Positions 43,411 through 52,154 of a stretch of DNA of 64,000 bases are shown in pieces. The number at the start of each line of letters is the position of its first letter. The first letter of the stretch is position 1. The position numbers and the translations under genes were made by a program. The notes under the pieces are model-generated. The model made no database searches. It was not told where the DNA came from and worked only from the letters and a program-made list of their open reading frames with translations. Location: the NCBI RefSeq assembly GCF_000266945.1, contig NC_018025.1, positions 2,790,001-2,854,000 of the forward strand, written 5' to 3'. The DNA comes from Desulfomonile tiedjei DSM 6799 (GTDB lineage: Bacteria; Desulfobacterota; Desulfomonilia; Desulfomonilales; Desulfomonilaceae).

Positions 43411-44289
43411 TTATGCCTTCATGGTCTCTTTTGCGGCAGTAAGGGTATTCTTCATCAGCATGGCGATGGTCATCGGGCCCACACCACCGGGTACGGGGGT
43501 GATGGCTGCAGCCTTTTCCTTTACTGCGTCGTATTCGACATCACCAACCAACTTCCAGCCCTTTTCCGTTCCGGGAGCATCCACACGATTGATGCCGACA
43601 TCGATAACAACCGCCCCTTCTTTCACCATGTCACCTTTGAGGAATTCGGGCACGCCGATTGCTGCGATGATAATGTCGGCTTCCAGGCATCTTTGTTTGA
43701 GGTTCTTCGTTTTCGTGTGGCACATGGTCACCGTGGCATTCATATCACGCTGGTCGAGCATGTTCGAGAGAGGCCGACCTACGATGTTGCTCCGTCCCAG
43801 GATTATCACGTCCTGACCCGCAGTCTGGAAGCCGCCGCGTTTGATAAGCTCGATAACGCCCGCAGGGGTGCACGGGAGGAAGCGCACTTCTCCGATGCTT
43901 ATCAATCCCACGTTAAAGGGGTGGAAGCAATCCACATCCTTCTCCGGGAGAATGGATCGAAGAATCTTGGTCTCGGGAATATGTTTCGGAAGCGGAAGCT
44001 GGCAAAGTATTCCGTGAACGGATTTATCTTTGTTGTATCCATCGATCACTTCCAGGAGCTGCTCGGTTGTCGTATCCGCGGGGAGTTTGGTTTCAAGGGA
44101 TCTGATGCCGATGTACTCGCAGGCTTTCTTCTTGTTCAAGACGTACACTTTGGAAGCAGGATCGTCACCCACGAGGATAACTGCGAGGCTGGGTTCAAGT
44201 CCCTGAGCCTTCAACTGCACGACTTCTTCCTTCATTTCGTCCTTGAGCTGTTGGGATACTTCGTTTCCGCTTATAACTTTAGCCGACAT
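43411..44289 (-). CDS. folD: Bifunctional methylene-THF dehydrogenase/methenyl-THF cyclohydrolase FolD
   Basis: A 292-residue FolD. It has the catalytic Tyr-Lys pair (Y49VLNK53), GILCQLPLPKH, DVDCFHPFNVG, the PCTPAGVIELI signature, the NADP-binding GRSNIVGRPL and the C-terminal PVPGGVGPMTIAML. It interconverts methylene- and methenyl-/formyl-tetrahydrofolate in the folate branch of one-carbon metabolism and the Wood-Ljungdahl methyl branch. AAGGAGG precedes the ATG. It is the last gene of the run serA, DUF3786 gene, cooC-like gene, folD. Confidence 0.97.
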   Translation of the reverse strand: MSAKVISGNEVSQQLKDEMKEEVVQLKAQGLEPSLAVILVGDDPASKVYVLNKKKACEYIGIRSLETKLPADTTTEQLLEVIDGYNKDKSVHGILCQLPLPKHIPETKILRSILPEKDVDCFHPFNVGLISIGEVRFLPCTPAGVIELIKRGGFQTAGQDVIILGRSNIVGRPLSNMLDQRDMNATVTMCHTKTKNLKQRCLEADIIIAAIGVPEFLKGDMVKEGAVVIDVGINRVDAPGTEKGWKLVGDVEYDAVKEKAAAITPVPGGVGPMTIAMLMKNTLTAAKETMKA

Positions 44290-44403
44290 AAAGACCTCCT
44301 TATCGATAGAAAATTGACTTTGAGTGAAGACTTCGCCCGCGCAAGACGAAAGCCCGATTACGAAACTGCAATCGCACCCGGTGATTGAGTGCGGAGAATC
44401 AAA

Positions 44404-45171
44404 CTAACTCGCCTCGGATTCCAGAGCCGCGGCGATTTCTGCTATGGCTTTGTGGATTTGTGGGTCGTCCAAAGAAGGCGGTCGACTTTCCAGATCCGCC
44501 CTGGCTATTTCTTCCGAAAACGGCAGAATCCCAATGAGCGGAATGCCATCAAGGCTCCTGTGCAAAAATGCCTCTTCTTCGGAGTTTCGCACTTTACTGC
44601 CTACGGCTGCCACTTTGTGCAGTCCGATATCTTTCGTCAGTTCTCGGACCTTCGCAGCGGTTTCAATGCTTCTCCGACCCGGTTCCACAACAATCAGCAG
44701 GCGATTGACCCCCTGGGCCGTACCCCGCCCGAGGTGCTCGATGCCCGCTTCCATATCCATGATCACGAGATCTTTTTCATACAGAACGAGGTGCGATACC
44801 AGAGCTTTCAGCAAGACGCTTTCAGGACATATGCACCCGCCGCCTCCTTTTTTCACCGTCCCCATGATGAGAAGGCGGACTCCATCTTTTTCGCGACCGA
44901 GAGCTTCCGGGAGATCGTCGACTTTGGGATTCATTTTGAAGAATCCACCAACCGTGCCGGGACGAAGTCCTGTTCGCTCGGTAATAAGATCCTCCATTTT
45001 TGCCACGGGCACAATGCCTGCGGTTTCGATTCCCAGTGCAGATCCCAGGTTTGCATCCGGGTCCGCATCCACTGCCAGAACTCTGTACCCGTTCCGAGCC
45101 CAGTACCTGGCCAGTAGGCTGCTCAGGGTTGTCTTTCCTACTCCACCTTTACCGGATACTGCTATTTTCAT
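44404..45171 (-). CDS. CooC/AcsF-type nickel-insertion ATPase (MinD/ParA family)
   Basis: A 255-residue deviant-Walker ATPase. The P-loop is GKGGVGKTT (7-15), followed by AVDADPDANLG (34-44) and the CxC pair in GGCICPES (Cys113/Cys115) that binds nickel between subunits in CooC (family knowledge). It matures carbon monoxide dehydrogenase or acetyl-CoA synthase. Neighbouring DUF3786 and folD genes point to the Wood-Ljungdahl pathway, although the CODH/ACS structural genes lie outside the window. Confidence 0.88.
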   Translation of the reverse strand: MKIAVSGKGGVGKTTLSSLLARYWARNGYRVLAVDADPDANLGSALGIETAGIVPVAKMEDLITERTGLRPGTVGGFFKMNPKVDDLPEALGREKDGVRLLIMGTVKKGGGGCICPESVLLKALVSHLVLYEKDLVIMDMEAGIEHLGRGTAQGVNRLLIVVEPGRRSIETAAKVRELTKDIGLHKVAAVGSKVRNSEEEAFLHRSLDGIPLIGILPFSEEIARADLESRPPSLDDPQIHKAIAEIAAALESEAS

Positions 45172-45243
45172 TGTAATCCTCGCTTTGCTCCGCCGAGAAT
45201 GTCATGTAGAAAAAGAATGTGCATCGGCACCTTCAGGCGGAAG

Positions 45244-45888
45244 CTATCCACGGGACGCTCTTACCAGATCGAGAACCGACATTTCACCTGCGACGGCCAT
45301 ATCTTCGGCACTAAAGAAAATATCGGCAGTCTCATCAAAGAGTACTGTCGCCTCGGCCGGGAATTCCTCGTCTTCTTTCCACAAAATGCACGTAATCGGC
45401 ATACAGGGAAAATAGGACAATTCAACTGCAGCATCACCGGTTTCAAGGATTTTTCCATGCAATTTTTTCCCCGCGTTTACCAGAGCAGCGGGGTCCGAAC
45501 CGAAAATACTGACCAGCACGTCTTTTGTCTGGCGGTTAAATGCAGGCTCGTAGAAGTGCCCTTCTTTGAACTCTCGAAAATGTTTGAGCTTTCCGGTCGG
45601 CTGGCGGCCGTCCGCATTATTGAGGTAATGAATCGCCAAAATGGCGAGCCAAATGGGAGCTTCCTCATCAGTCTCTTTTATGGAAAAACGGTGAGTATCG
45701 GCATTCAGGATAATTTCTTTATCCAGATGGGGAATTATGACGGATCGTCCCACAAATCGGGCGGCTGCTTTCTCCGCGACTCGTCCGGGATCTCTTCGAT
45801 CGAAAATCTCCAGACCGATCTTCAGGGCCTGTTCATAATTCTCCTGCTTAGGAAGCTCCAGATTTGACAAGTCTTTGATATTGAGCAT
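45244..45888 (-). CDS. DUF3786-like protein in a CO/acetyl-CoA gene neighbourhood
   Basis: A 214-residue cytoplasmic protein whose pattern (NYEQALKIGLEIFDRRDPGRVAEKAAA..., LAILAIHYLNNADGRQPTGKL, ELSYFPCMPITCILWKEDEEFPAEATVLFD) fits the DUF3786 family as I recall it. That family is often found beside CODH/acetyl-CoA synthase and corrinoid genes in anaerobes. No enzymatic role is known to me. The ATG at 45888 is chosen over a TTG at 45903. It is 21 bp downstream of serA and upstream of the cooC-like gene. Confidence 0.7.
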   Translation of the reverse strand: MLNIKDLSNLELPKQENYEQALKIGLEIFDRRDPGRVAEKAAARFVGRSVIIPHLDKEIILNADTHRFSIKETDEEAPIWLAILAIHYLNNADGRQPTGKLKHFREFKEGHFYEPAFNRQTKDVLVSIFGSDPAALVNAGKKLHGKILETGDAAVELSYFPCMPITCILWKEDEEFPAEATVLFDETADIFFSAEDMAVAGEMSVLDLVRASRG

Positions 45889-45909
45889 AGTCCAGATCCA
45901 CAAGTCAGA

Positions 45910-47490
45910 TCAAATCGTCAACCGTCGAGCAGATTCCACGTAGTCGAGCGACCGGAGCTCATCCAGCGCAGCGTCTTCCACCCGGGAATCCGTATTCAGA
46001 AAGAGCAGCGCTTCTCCACCCGGGATTTTTCGGGCAAATTGAAAATGGGAAATGTTGACTCCTTTCGCTCCCAGAGCCGTGCCAACTTTCCCGATGACTC
46101 CGGGTTTATCATAACCCTGGAGCAGCACCAGATTGCCGGAAAGATCGAATTCGCCGCGGAAAGGTCCATACCGAACCATCCGAGGCTCGGATTTACCAAA
46201 CAGCGTCCCTTCCACAAGGTGTTCTCTCCGTTCGGTAACCACGGTGAAACGAAGCAAAGACAAGAAATCCTCTCCCCTGCTGACCTTGGTCTCGGACATC
46301 AGGATTCCTCGCTCTTTGGCAACCATGGGAGCGTTTACCTGATTGACTTCATCCGCAACGATTGGGGTGAGAAGGCCCGTGAGAAAGGAGGTAGTTATGG
46401 GCTTCAACTCCATATCGGTCACAACGCCTGAATACTGGGCTTCCACGCTCTTTATTCCTGTTTGGATCGTTTGGCCGAGGAACGATCCCAATCTTCTTGC
46501 CAGATCCAGGTACGGCTTGAGGTTCTCGAGAGCTTCTCCTGCGACTGCCGGAGCATTAACCGCATTGCGGATGGTTCCATCGAGAAGATAGTCACGGATC
46601 TGAGTTGCAACGGCAACGGCAACGTTGTCCTGAGCTTCTTGCGTGGATGCTCCCAGATGCGGCGTGCAAATTACTTTGTCGTTGGAGACGAGACGGGTCA
46701 GTCCCGGCGGCTCGACAGCGTACACGTCCACTGCTGCACCGGCAACTTTGCCTGACTCAATTGCGGCTGCGAGGTCGTCTTCGTTGATCACCGGGCCTCG
46801 TGAACAATTGACGATACGAACTCCATCTTTCATGATAGAAATGTTCTTCTCACAAATCAAGTTTCTCGTCTCATCAGTGAGGGGCACGTGCAGAGTGAGG
46901 AAATCGGCTTCCTTGAAGACTTCCTGTAGCGTGCAGAGTCGGATTCCCATTTGCTTGGCCTGTTCTTCCGAGAGAAACGGGTCATACGCCACCACTCTCA
47001 TGCCAAGCCCCATGGTGCGGTCGGCTACAACGGAACCAATCTTACCGAGTCCTACTATGCCGAGGGTTTTGTTGAACAGCTCTGTCCCCGAAAATTTCTT
47101 CTTTTCCCACTTTCCCTGTTTCATGGAAGATGTCGCCTGCGGAATGTTCCGTGCCAAGGCCATCATCATGGAGATCGTGTGCTCGGCTGTTGTAACGGTA
47201 TTCCCTCCGGGGGTGTTCATAACGACAATACCCCGTTTTGACGCTGCAGGGATATCGACATTATCAAGTCCGGTACCGGCACGTCCGACCACTTTCAGAT
47301 TGTCCGCTGCGGCAATTATGTCTGCGGTGACCTTTGTGGCACCTCGGATTGCCAAACCGTGGTATTGACCGATGATCTGCTTTAGATCGTCAGGGCTGAG
47401 TCCGACTTTGACATCAACTTCGATTCCCTCTGCCTCTCGAAAGATTTGCACTCCCAACTCGGATAGGTTATCCGAAACAAGGACCTTCAC
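45910..47490 (-). CDS. serA: D-3-phosphoglycerate dehydrogenase
   Basis: A 526-residue long-form SerA. It has a D-2-hydroxyacid dehydrogenase substrate domain, the NAD-binding GLGKIGSVVADR (about 148-159), the catalytic Arg in NCSRGPVINE, and Glu and His in the region ending with CTPHLGAST. An intervening ASB domain and a C-terminal ACT domain (GYDKPGVIGKVGTAL, last about 75 residues) follow, the latter giving serine feedback control in the family. It starts serine biosynthesis and so supplies methylene-THF through serine hydroxymethyltransferase, which links it to folD downstream. The GTG start follows AGGAGG. The 260 bp upstream (47491-47750) show nothing recognisable. Confidence 0.96.
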   Translation of the reverse strand: MKVLVSDNLSELGVQIFREAEGIEVDVKVGLSPDDLKQIIGQYHGLAIRGATKVTADIIAAADNLKVVGRAGTGLDNVDIPAASKRGIVVMNTPGGNTVTTAEHTISMMMALARNIPQATSSMKQGKWEKKKFSGTELFNKTLGIVGLGKIGSVVADRTMGLGMRVVAYDPFLSEEQAKQMGIRLCTLQEVFKEADFLTLHVPLTDETRNLICEKNISIMKDGVRIVNCSRGPVINEDDLAAAIESGKVAGAAVDVYAVEPPGLTRLVSNDKVICTPHLGASTQEAQDNVAVAVATQIRDYLLDGTIRNAVNAPAVAGEALENLKPYLDLARRLGSFLGQTIQTGIKSVEAQYSGVVTDMELKPITTSFLTGLLTPIVADEVNQVNAPMVAKERGILMSETKVSRGEDFLSLLRFTVVTERREHLVEGTLFGKSEPRMVRYGPFRGEFDLSGNLVLLQGYDKPGVIGKVGTALGAKGVNISHFQFARKIPGGEALLFLNTDSRVEDAALDELRSLDYVESARRLTI

Positions 47491-47750
47491 AGCCCATACC
47501 TCCTTTTTTGTGAGATTTTTGACACAAGATTTATCACTTTGAGCCCGGAACGCGACATGCCCTCATCACGAGGGCCCAGGCATACTCGTCTTTTCAAGCA
47601 ATGGTGAGGGTTATGAAACAGCATTCGAATGAACAGATGAATTACGCACGAGATCCTGAAGCTTTTATCAGGAACACGAAAAAGTGTCAAGAATCGATGC
47701 AATTATCATCATTGTCGGACGGCAAAATCAGATTATAAGGCCGACGCAAT

Positions 47751-48050
47751 TCATGAATTCCAGCAAAGTAGGAGGATCATACCCAACAAAGCAATTGCCA
47801 TGAGTGCAATAGGAGGCTCTTGATGCAAGATTCGAGGGATCGGCGCCGTATTGCGCACATTCGATATCAGGGGAGCTTCCACAGAATCGAAAATTATCTC
47901 AGCCCAAGGAATATCTTCTTCTTTCAGAACGGTGACTTTCCGAACCGAGCTACTACTGGCATAGCTTCCTTCGGAAGGGCTGAATGACAGCGGGGCGGGT
48001 CTCTTTATGAATTTCTTGTAATCCGGCTTCTTCTTTTCTGGGGCTTTCAA
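47751..48050 (-). CDS. Small tail-anchored protein, partner of MerR-ParA fusion
   Basis: A 99-residue protein with a Lys/Pro-rich N-terminus (KAPEKKKPDYKKFIKRPAP), a Ser-rich linker and one hydrophobic helix at the extreme C-terminus (IALMAIALLGMILLLCW), so it should be membrane-inserted by its tail. It begins 6 bp after the stop of the ParA-like gene. No family is recognised. Such a pairing suggests that it anchors or activates the ParA-type ATPase at the membrane (inference). Confidence 0.65.
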   Translation of the reverse strand: MKAPEKKKPDYKKFIKRPAPLSFSPSEGSYASSSSVRKVTVLKEEDIPWAEIIFDSVEAPLISNVRNTAPIPRILHQEPPIALMAIALLGMILLLCWNS

Positions 48051-48056
48051 GTCGGA

Positions 48057-49040
48057 TCATTCCTTTCCTTTGATGATTTCTGTGAGCTCGTGCATCAAGT
48101 TTTCGAGATCGCGGCTTCCTTTGCAGGAAGGAGACAGGAGAAATACCGGCTGCCGCAGGGCATTAGCCTTGTCGAAACTCACGTCCTGGCGAATGACCGT
48201 CCGAGTTATATACTCTCCATAGCTTTCCGTCAAACCCTCCAGAATCTGTCGGCTCACAGAGTAGCTGCTATTATAGTTATTTGGAATTATGAGTATTTTT
48301 GGGATTATGTGCCTGTATGTTCCTGAGATGTCACGAATTGAATCGAAGAGATACTGTAGTCCGTAAAAGGAATTGCCATCGAGTTTCACCGGAGCAAGGA
48401 GAATGTCACAGGCCAGAAGAATATTGAGGCTGGTCAAATCGTACGATGGCGGGGAATCTATGACCATTACATCGTATTCAGCCGATTCGCGGACGGACTC
48501 CAATGCGCGGCGAAGCCTATATTCTCTCTCGGGTTGCTGGAACAGGTAGAGATTCATGGAGCACATGGACAAGTTCGCAGGAACAAGGTGCAGATTCGGC
48601 GAGAGTTTGCAGGCGACCTCGCTCAACCGGGCGATGCTCTTCTTGCCGTCGGGAACCAGCATTTGCATGAGCGTGAGGTTGAATGCTGAAGGTTCTTCTC
48701 CGAGGGAAGTCGTCATATGACCTTGAGGGTCAGCATCCATAGCGAGTGTCCGATACCCGGATTCGGCCAGTTTCCACGCGAGGTTCGAAGAAACCGTGCT
48801 CTTTCCGACCCCACCTTTCATGTTGAAGACGGCAATACAAATCGGGCGGCTTGACAGCACCGGCCTCAGATTGAATAGATCTCGGATGTTCTCAAGATCT
48901 TGAAACGTATAAATCCGATTTCCATTTTCATCCCGCTCTGTTTCAGGGATTCTTCCCTCGCGCTCGTACGAAAGCAGCGTTTCTTTTGAAATGCCGAGAA
49001 TTCGAGCAGCTTCGATGGGCCTGTAACGTTTCGTTTCCAA
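48057..49040 (-). CDS. ParA-family ATPase with N-terminal MerR-type DNA-binding domain
   Basis: A 327-residue protein. An N-terminal MerR-like winged helix (RPIEAARILGISKETLLSYEREGRIP) is joined to a ParA/Soj ATPase with Walker A KGGVGKST (75-82), the A'-motif AMDADPQGH and the Walker B-like VIDSPPSYD. TTG 49040 with upstream AGGGGA is preferred to a TTG at 49100. No ParB or centromere-like array is seen nearby. The HTH may substitute for ParB by binding DNA directly, and the co-transcribed tail-anchored protein may be the partner. This could be a cargo-positioning or partition module rather than chromosome segregation. Confidence 0.8.
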   Translation of the reverse strand: METKRYRPIEAARILGISKETLLSYEREGRIPETERDENGNRIYTFQDLENIRDLFNLRPVLSSRPICIAVFNMKGGVGKSTVSSNLAWKLAESGYRTLAMDADPQGHMTTSLGEEPSAFNLTLMQMLVPDGKKSIARLSEVACKLSPNLHLVPANLSMCSMNLYLFQQPEREYRLRRALESVRESAEYDVMVIDSPPSYDLTSLNILLACDILLAPVKLDGNSFYGLQYLFDSIRDISGTYRHIIPKILIIPNNYNSSYSVSRQILEGLTESYGEYITRTVIRQDVSFDKANALRQPVFLLSPSCKGSRDLENLMHELTEIIKGKE

Positions 49041-49126
49041 GAGATTTCCCCTATGTTGGAGGGCTTTTCTCCAATGAGAAGCGATGATAGATCGCTTCAA
49101 CTCGCGGGGCTAATATAATTGCTTGA

Positions 49127-49138
49127 TTATACGTATAA
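49127..49138. promoter_or_regulatory. Palindrome TTATACGTATAA upstream of MerR-ParA gene
   Basis: A perfect 12-bp palindrome 87 bp upstream of the MerR-ParA start. On the minus strand it overlaps a TATAAT-like -10 hexamer. It is a candidate autoregulatory site for the MerR-type domain. Confidence 0.35.
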
Positions 49139-49266
49139 ACCAGTATTTTAACTGTAATCGCGATTTGGAGTCGCTTGTATGTTAACTCAATGGATAAGTC
49201 AAGAGCTTTTGTTGGAGTGCATTTGTCCTTCCCACTCGAACACCTGAGATTCGGCTGCAACTCACG

Positions 49267-49295
49267 TTGACACGTAAAAAAGCCCCACGTACTAT
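49267..49295 (+). promoter_or_regulatory. Sigma-70-type promoter for the PRTase-kinase gene
   Basis: TTGACA (49267-49272), a 17-bp spacer and TACTAT (49290-49295), about 84 bp upstream of the ATG at 49379. The -35 box is perfect and the -10 box matches 4 of 6. Confidence 0.5.
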
Positions 49296-49378
49296 GAACA
49301 TATGTTGGTGTCCGAGTTGATGGATGGCCGACCTAATTGTTGACATTCCGGCTACCGAATTGCATGTGAGGCCGAAAC

Positions 49379-51115
49379 ATGATTGTGTACGGGGATTTGT
49401 GTGAGGACAAGAATACCGTTCAGTGCATAGATGGCCTGATGCACCTTGCTTCAACGTTCGACGCAACCCGTGAACATGAACTTGCTACGGATTTGCTTAT
49501 CCAGTACGGGGAATTCGAGACTGGGGTAACCGATCGTCTGTGCAAAGATTTCGATACGCTCAATTCAGTGATCCGGCAACTCAGGAGTGGTGGAGTCATG
49601 ACGGGCCGCTTGTTCGCCGGCTCATGGAGACGAAACAGGCGAATTTCAGTAGTGGATCTGGTGGACCTGCTCGATCGGTTGCGCTGTATTCCCTTGCCCG
49701 AATCAATCACGGTCAAGGTGCCGGAAGGATACGCCTTTTACGGTCTTTATCCTGAATTCTACTATGAATCTGCACTCAAATTCGTCCGCGATGTGCAGTT
49801 AACGCATGCCGTATGCATCGGAATCCGCAGTATAGGAACGAGTCTTGCTTCGGTTATTGTTGCTGCACTGGAATCGGCGGGTTGCCCGGCTACCAGTTTC
49901 ACCGTGAGACCCAGAGGCGATTTTTTCGATCGGGAGATACATCTATCAGATGAACTCGCGATGGAAATAGATGGTAACGCAGGTGCATGGTTTCTCATCG
50001 CCGATGAAGGGCCGGGATTGAGCGGTTCGTCTTTTGCCTCTGTGGCCGGAGAACTTTCGCGACGAGGAATCCCTGATGAACGCATCATACTGTTCCCGAG
50101 CTGGAATCCCGATGGAAACGGATTCATCTCCCGAAAAGCGACGGAACAATGGCAAAGGCATCGGAAATTTCTGACCGAATTCGAGGAATTGTGGCTCGAT
50201 TCAGGGTTATTCCGGCAATCCTGGGCTTACGACTCGGTCAGTGATATTTCGGCCGGGAAATGGAGACCGATCTTCCTTGAAGATGAATCCGAATACCCTC
50301 CCGTGTACCCTCAGAATGAACGGCGCAAGTACCTGGTTTCATCGAATGGATTTTCAGGAAACAAGAAGATCCTGATCAAGTTTGCGGGTCTGGGGCATTA
50401 TGGACGAGCCACATACTCACGAGCTTTACTCCTGGCGGAACGTGGGTTCTCTCCACGAGTCTTGGGCCTGAAAAACGGATTTATCGGATATGAACTCGTT
50501 TCAGGTAAACCTCTGACGAAGGAAAACGTGTGCCGGTCATTTATGCAAACTGCAGCACGTTACCTGGCTTTTCTCAAGAGACAGTTTCCTGCCCGTGCAA
50601 CGAGAACTCCGGAACAGATCAGAGAGATGATCGTTCACAATCTCACTGAAACCGCCGGCCGATATTGGGTAGAAAAGTTTGTCGAAACGTTTCCGGACAT
50701 ATCGGCATTGAAAGACGTCCAGGCTGTTGCCGTCGACGGTAGACTATTGCCGCACAAATGGATAAAGACCGAAGCCGGATATCTCAAAACTGACGTGACG
50801 GATCACCACGCGGACCATTTTTTCCCCTGCTGTCAGGACATAGCGTGGGATGTGGCAGGCTTATGTGTCGAGTTCGGACTCGATGACGATTCACGATCGG
50901 AATTTGTGGAGATGTACTCGAAATTATCTGAAGATTCGGATATCAGGTATCGTCTTCCGTTCTATACCATTGCTTACATCGTATACCGTTTGGGATACAG
51001 CGTTTTGTCCGGAGATATTATGCGGAACTCTCCGGAAGGATTACGCTTTAACAGAGCTATACAGTATTATTCTGTGTTATTCCAAAAAGAGATGTACAAA
51101 CAGATGACTCAATAA
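49379..51115 (+). CDS. Phosphoribosyltransferase-like/kinase-like fusion protein of unknown function
   Basis: A 578-residue protein. The N-terminal half holds a PRTase-like Rossmann segment: CIGIRSIGTSLASV, then the PRPP-loop-like ADEGPGLSGSSF at about 209-220 and RIILFPSW. The C-terminal half resembles an aminoglycoside-phosphotransferase/choline-kinase lobe. Features there are KFAGLGHYGRATYSRALLLAERGFSP..., LPHKWIKTEAGYLKTDVTDHHADHFFP and QDIAWDVAGLCVEFGL, the last like the D-x-A-W-D-x-A motif of such kinases. Its own promoter is visible. It converges on the minus-strand sugar-modification cluster. It may build or phosphorylate a ribosylated small molecule. No precise family is recognised. 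Confidence 0.65.
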   Translation: MIVYGDLCEDKNTVQCIDGLMHLASTFDATREHELATDLLIQYGEFETGVTDRLCKDFDTLNSVIRQLRSGGVMTGRLFAGSWRRNRRISVVDLVDLLDRLRCIPLPESITVKVPEGYAFYGLYPEFYYESALKFVRDVQLTHAVCIGIRSIGTSLASVIVAALESAGCPATSFTVRPRGDFFDREIHLSDELAMEIDGNAGAWFLIADEGPGLSGSSFASVAGELSRRGIPDERIILFPSWNPDGNGFISRKATEQWQRHRKFLTEFEELWLDSGLFRQSWAYDSVSDISAGKWRPIFLEDESEYPPVYPQNERRKYLVSSNGFSGNKKILIKFAGLGHYGRATYSRALLLAERGFSPRVLGLKNGFIGYELVSGKPLTKENVCRSFMQTAARYLAFLKRQFPARATRTPEQIREMIVHNLTETAGRYWVEKFVETFPDISALKDVQAVAVDGRLLPHKWIKTEAGYLKTDVTDHHADHFFPCCQDIAWDVAGLCVEFGLDDDSRSEFVEMYSKLSEDSDIRYRLPFYTIAYIVYRLGYSVLSGDIMRNSPEGLRFNRAIQYYSVLFQKEMYKQMTQ

Positions 51116-51190
51116 GGATGTGGTGAGCGAAGCGAACCGCATCGGTCGCGAAAGGCCTCGACTGATGGGATTCCCGCCGGTCACCGCATC
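51116..51190. repeat. Repeat family E, copy 2
   Basis: GGATGTGGTGAGCGAAGCGA ... GGTCACCGCATC, immediately after the stop codon of the PRTase-kinase gene and touching the stop codon of the convergent hydrolase-like gene. It is homologous to 43059-43134. Confidence 0.75.
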
Positions 51191-52130
51191 ACTTCTTTGC
51201 ACCCACGGCCGTGAAGATAGGCCTTTCCTGAGAATACCCGGATTCGCTGTGTACATAGCGTCTGACCACTTGTACGGCAAAATCGGCAAATTCATGAGGA
51301 TCGACCGGTGGACTTGTGTGATGAGGTCGTTTTCCCTTCGATTCAGGGGTAAAGCACAGGGTAATCGTTGTATCGAATTCCCGGAGAGCCTCCATCTGGC
51401 GATCAAACCAGTCCAGTGCATGGGGACGCAGCCAATCTGCCCAACTGATCCCGGTCCTGAGCTTTTTCACGTTTAATTTCCTGAGCCAATGAATGATAGA
51501 ATCGAACCGAGGGTCCTGGAAGTGAATCCATTGGCAGATGCCCATTTCAGGATTGAACTGCTGAAACGCCGGTTTCGGCGTGTTGTCCGAGCGAATCAAC
51601 CCCATGTAAAAGTGACGGTAGTAAGAGCTGCCTTCACTTTCTTTGTGGCGAGTCGTGGCATCCCACGTAGGAGGTAAATCAAGCAGGCTGTACCAATACA
51701 CCCGTTCGAGACGGTCAGAGAGAAGCTGGGTAGTCCGCTCGATCCCGAATACTTGAACTTCTTCTGCGCCAAATGAGGATGCTCCGACTTCGGTAATCCA
51801 GACCGGAAGATTCGCGACTTCTTCGATTTCAGAAATTTTGTCCGGCCAATCGTGAATTCTCCAGTGATTCCAATCCAAGGGAAATCCGTGGACAGCCACG
51901 GCGTCGACATATTCCAGCAAACCATATCTCTTGAGAAGATCGATGAATTTGGGGTCAATAGGAGAAATTCCCCCAAGAACTAAGGTGAGTTCCGGGGATA
52001 GACTCCGTACGGCCTGTGCCGCCAGCATCGTCATTCGAGTGTATTCTTTCCATTCAGGGTCCATCTCGAAATCCCAGTGCGAGAGATTATTCGGCTCGTT
52101 CCAGAATTTGATCGCTTCTATCATAAACAT
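51189..52130 (-). CDS. GH-A clan (GH39/beta-xylosidase-like) protein with permuted order
   Basis: A 313-residue protein. The N-terminus opens directly with the acid/base motif FWNEPNN (Glu12), then HGFPLDWNHW and the nucleophile-strand motif WITEVGASS (Glu114), WYSLLDLP and PKPAFQQF. After this comes a segment that would normally form the first strands of the barrel (MGICQWIHFQDPRF..., RTGISWADW, FDTTITLCFTPESKG). The order is therefore circularly permuted relative to the usual GH39 layout. RBS-like TGATGGAG precedes the ATG. It is the last gene of the minus-strand cluster and its stop touches repeat E2. It may act on a sugar built by the neighbouring enzymes, or be a binding protein. Confidence 0.65.
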   Translation of the reverse strand: MFMIEAIKFWNEPNNLSHWDFEMDPEWKEYTRMTMLAAQAVRSLSPELTLVLGGISPIDPKFIDLLKRYGLLEYVDAVAVHGFPLDWNHWRIHDWPDKISEIEEVANLPVWITEVGASSFGAEEVQVFGIERTTQLLSDRLERVYWYSLLDLPPTWDATTRHKESEGSSYYRHFYMGLIRSDNTPKPAFQQFNPEMGICQWIHFQDPRFDSIIHWLRKLNVKKLRTGISWADWLRPHALDWFDRQMEALREFDTTITLCFTPESKGKRPHHTSPPVDPHEFADFAVQVVRRYVHSESGYSQERPIFTAVGAKK

Positions 52131-52154
52131 GCTCCATCAAATAATTGGATGCAG

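Noticed and set aside
44444-45415. Long plus-strand ORF opposite the cooC-like and DUF3786 genes
   Set aside because: Antisense shadow covering two clearly coding minus-strand genes.
46643-47368. Long plus-strand ORF opposite serA
   Set aside because: Complementary-strand shadow of serA, with low-complexity Ser/Arg-rich translation and no domain.
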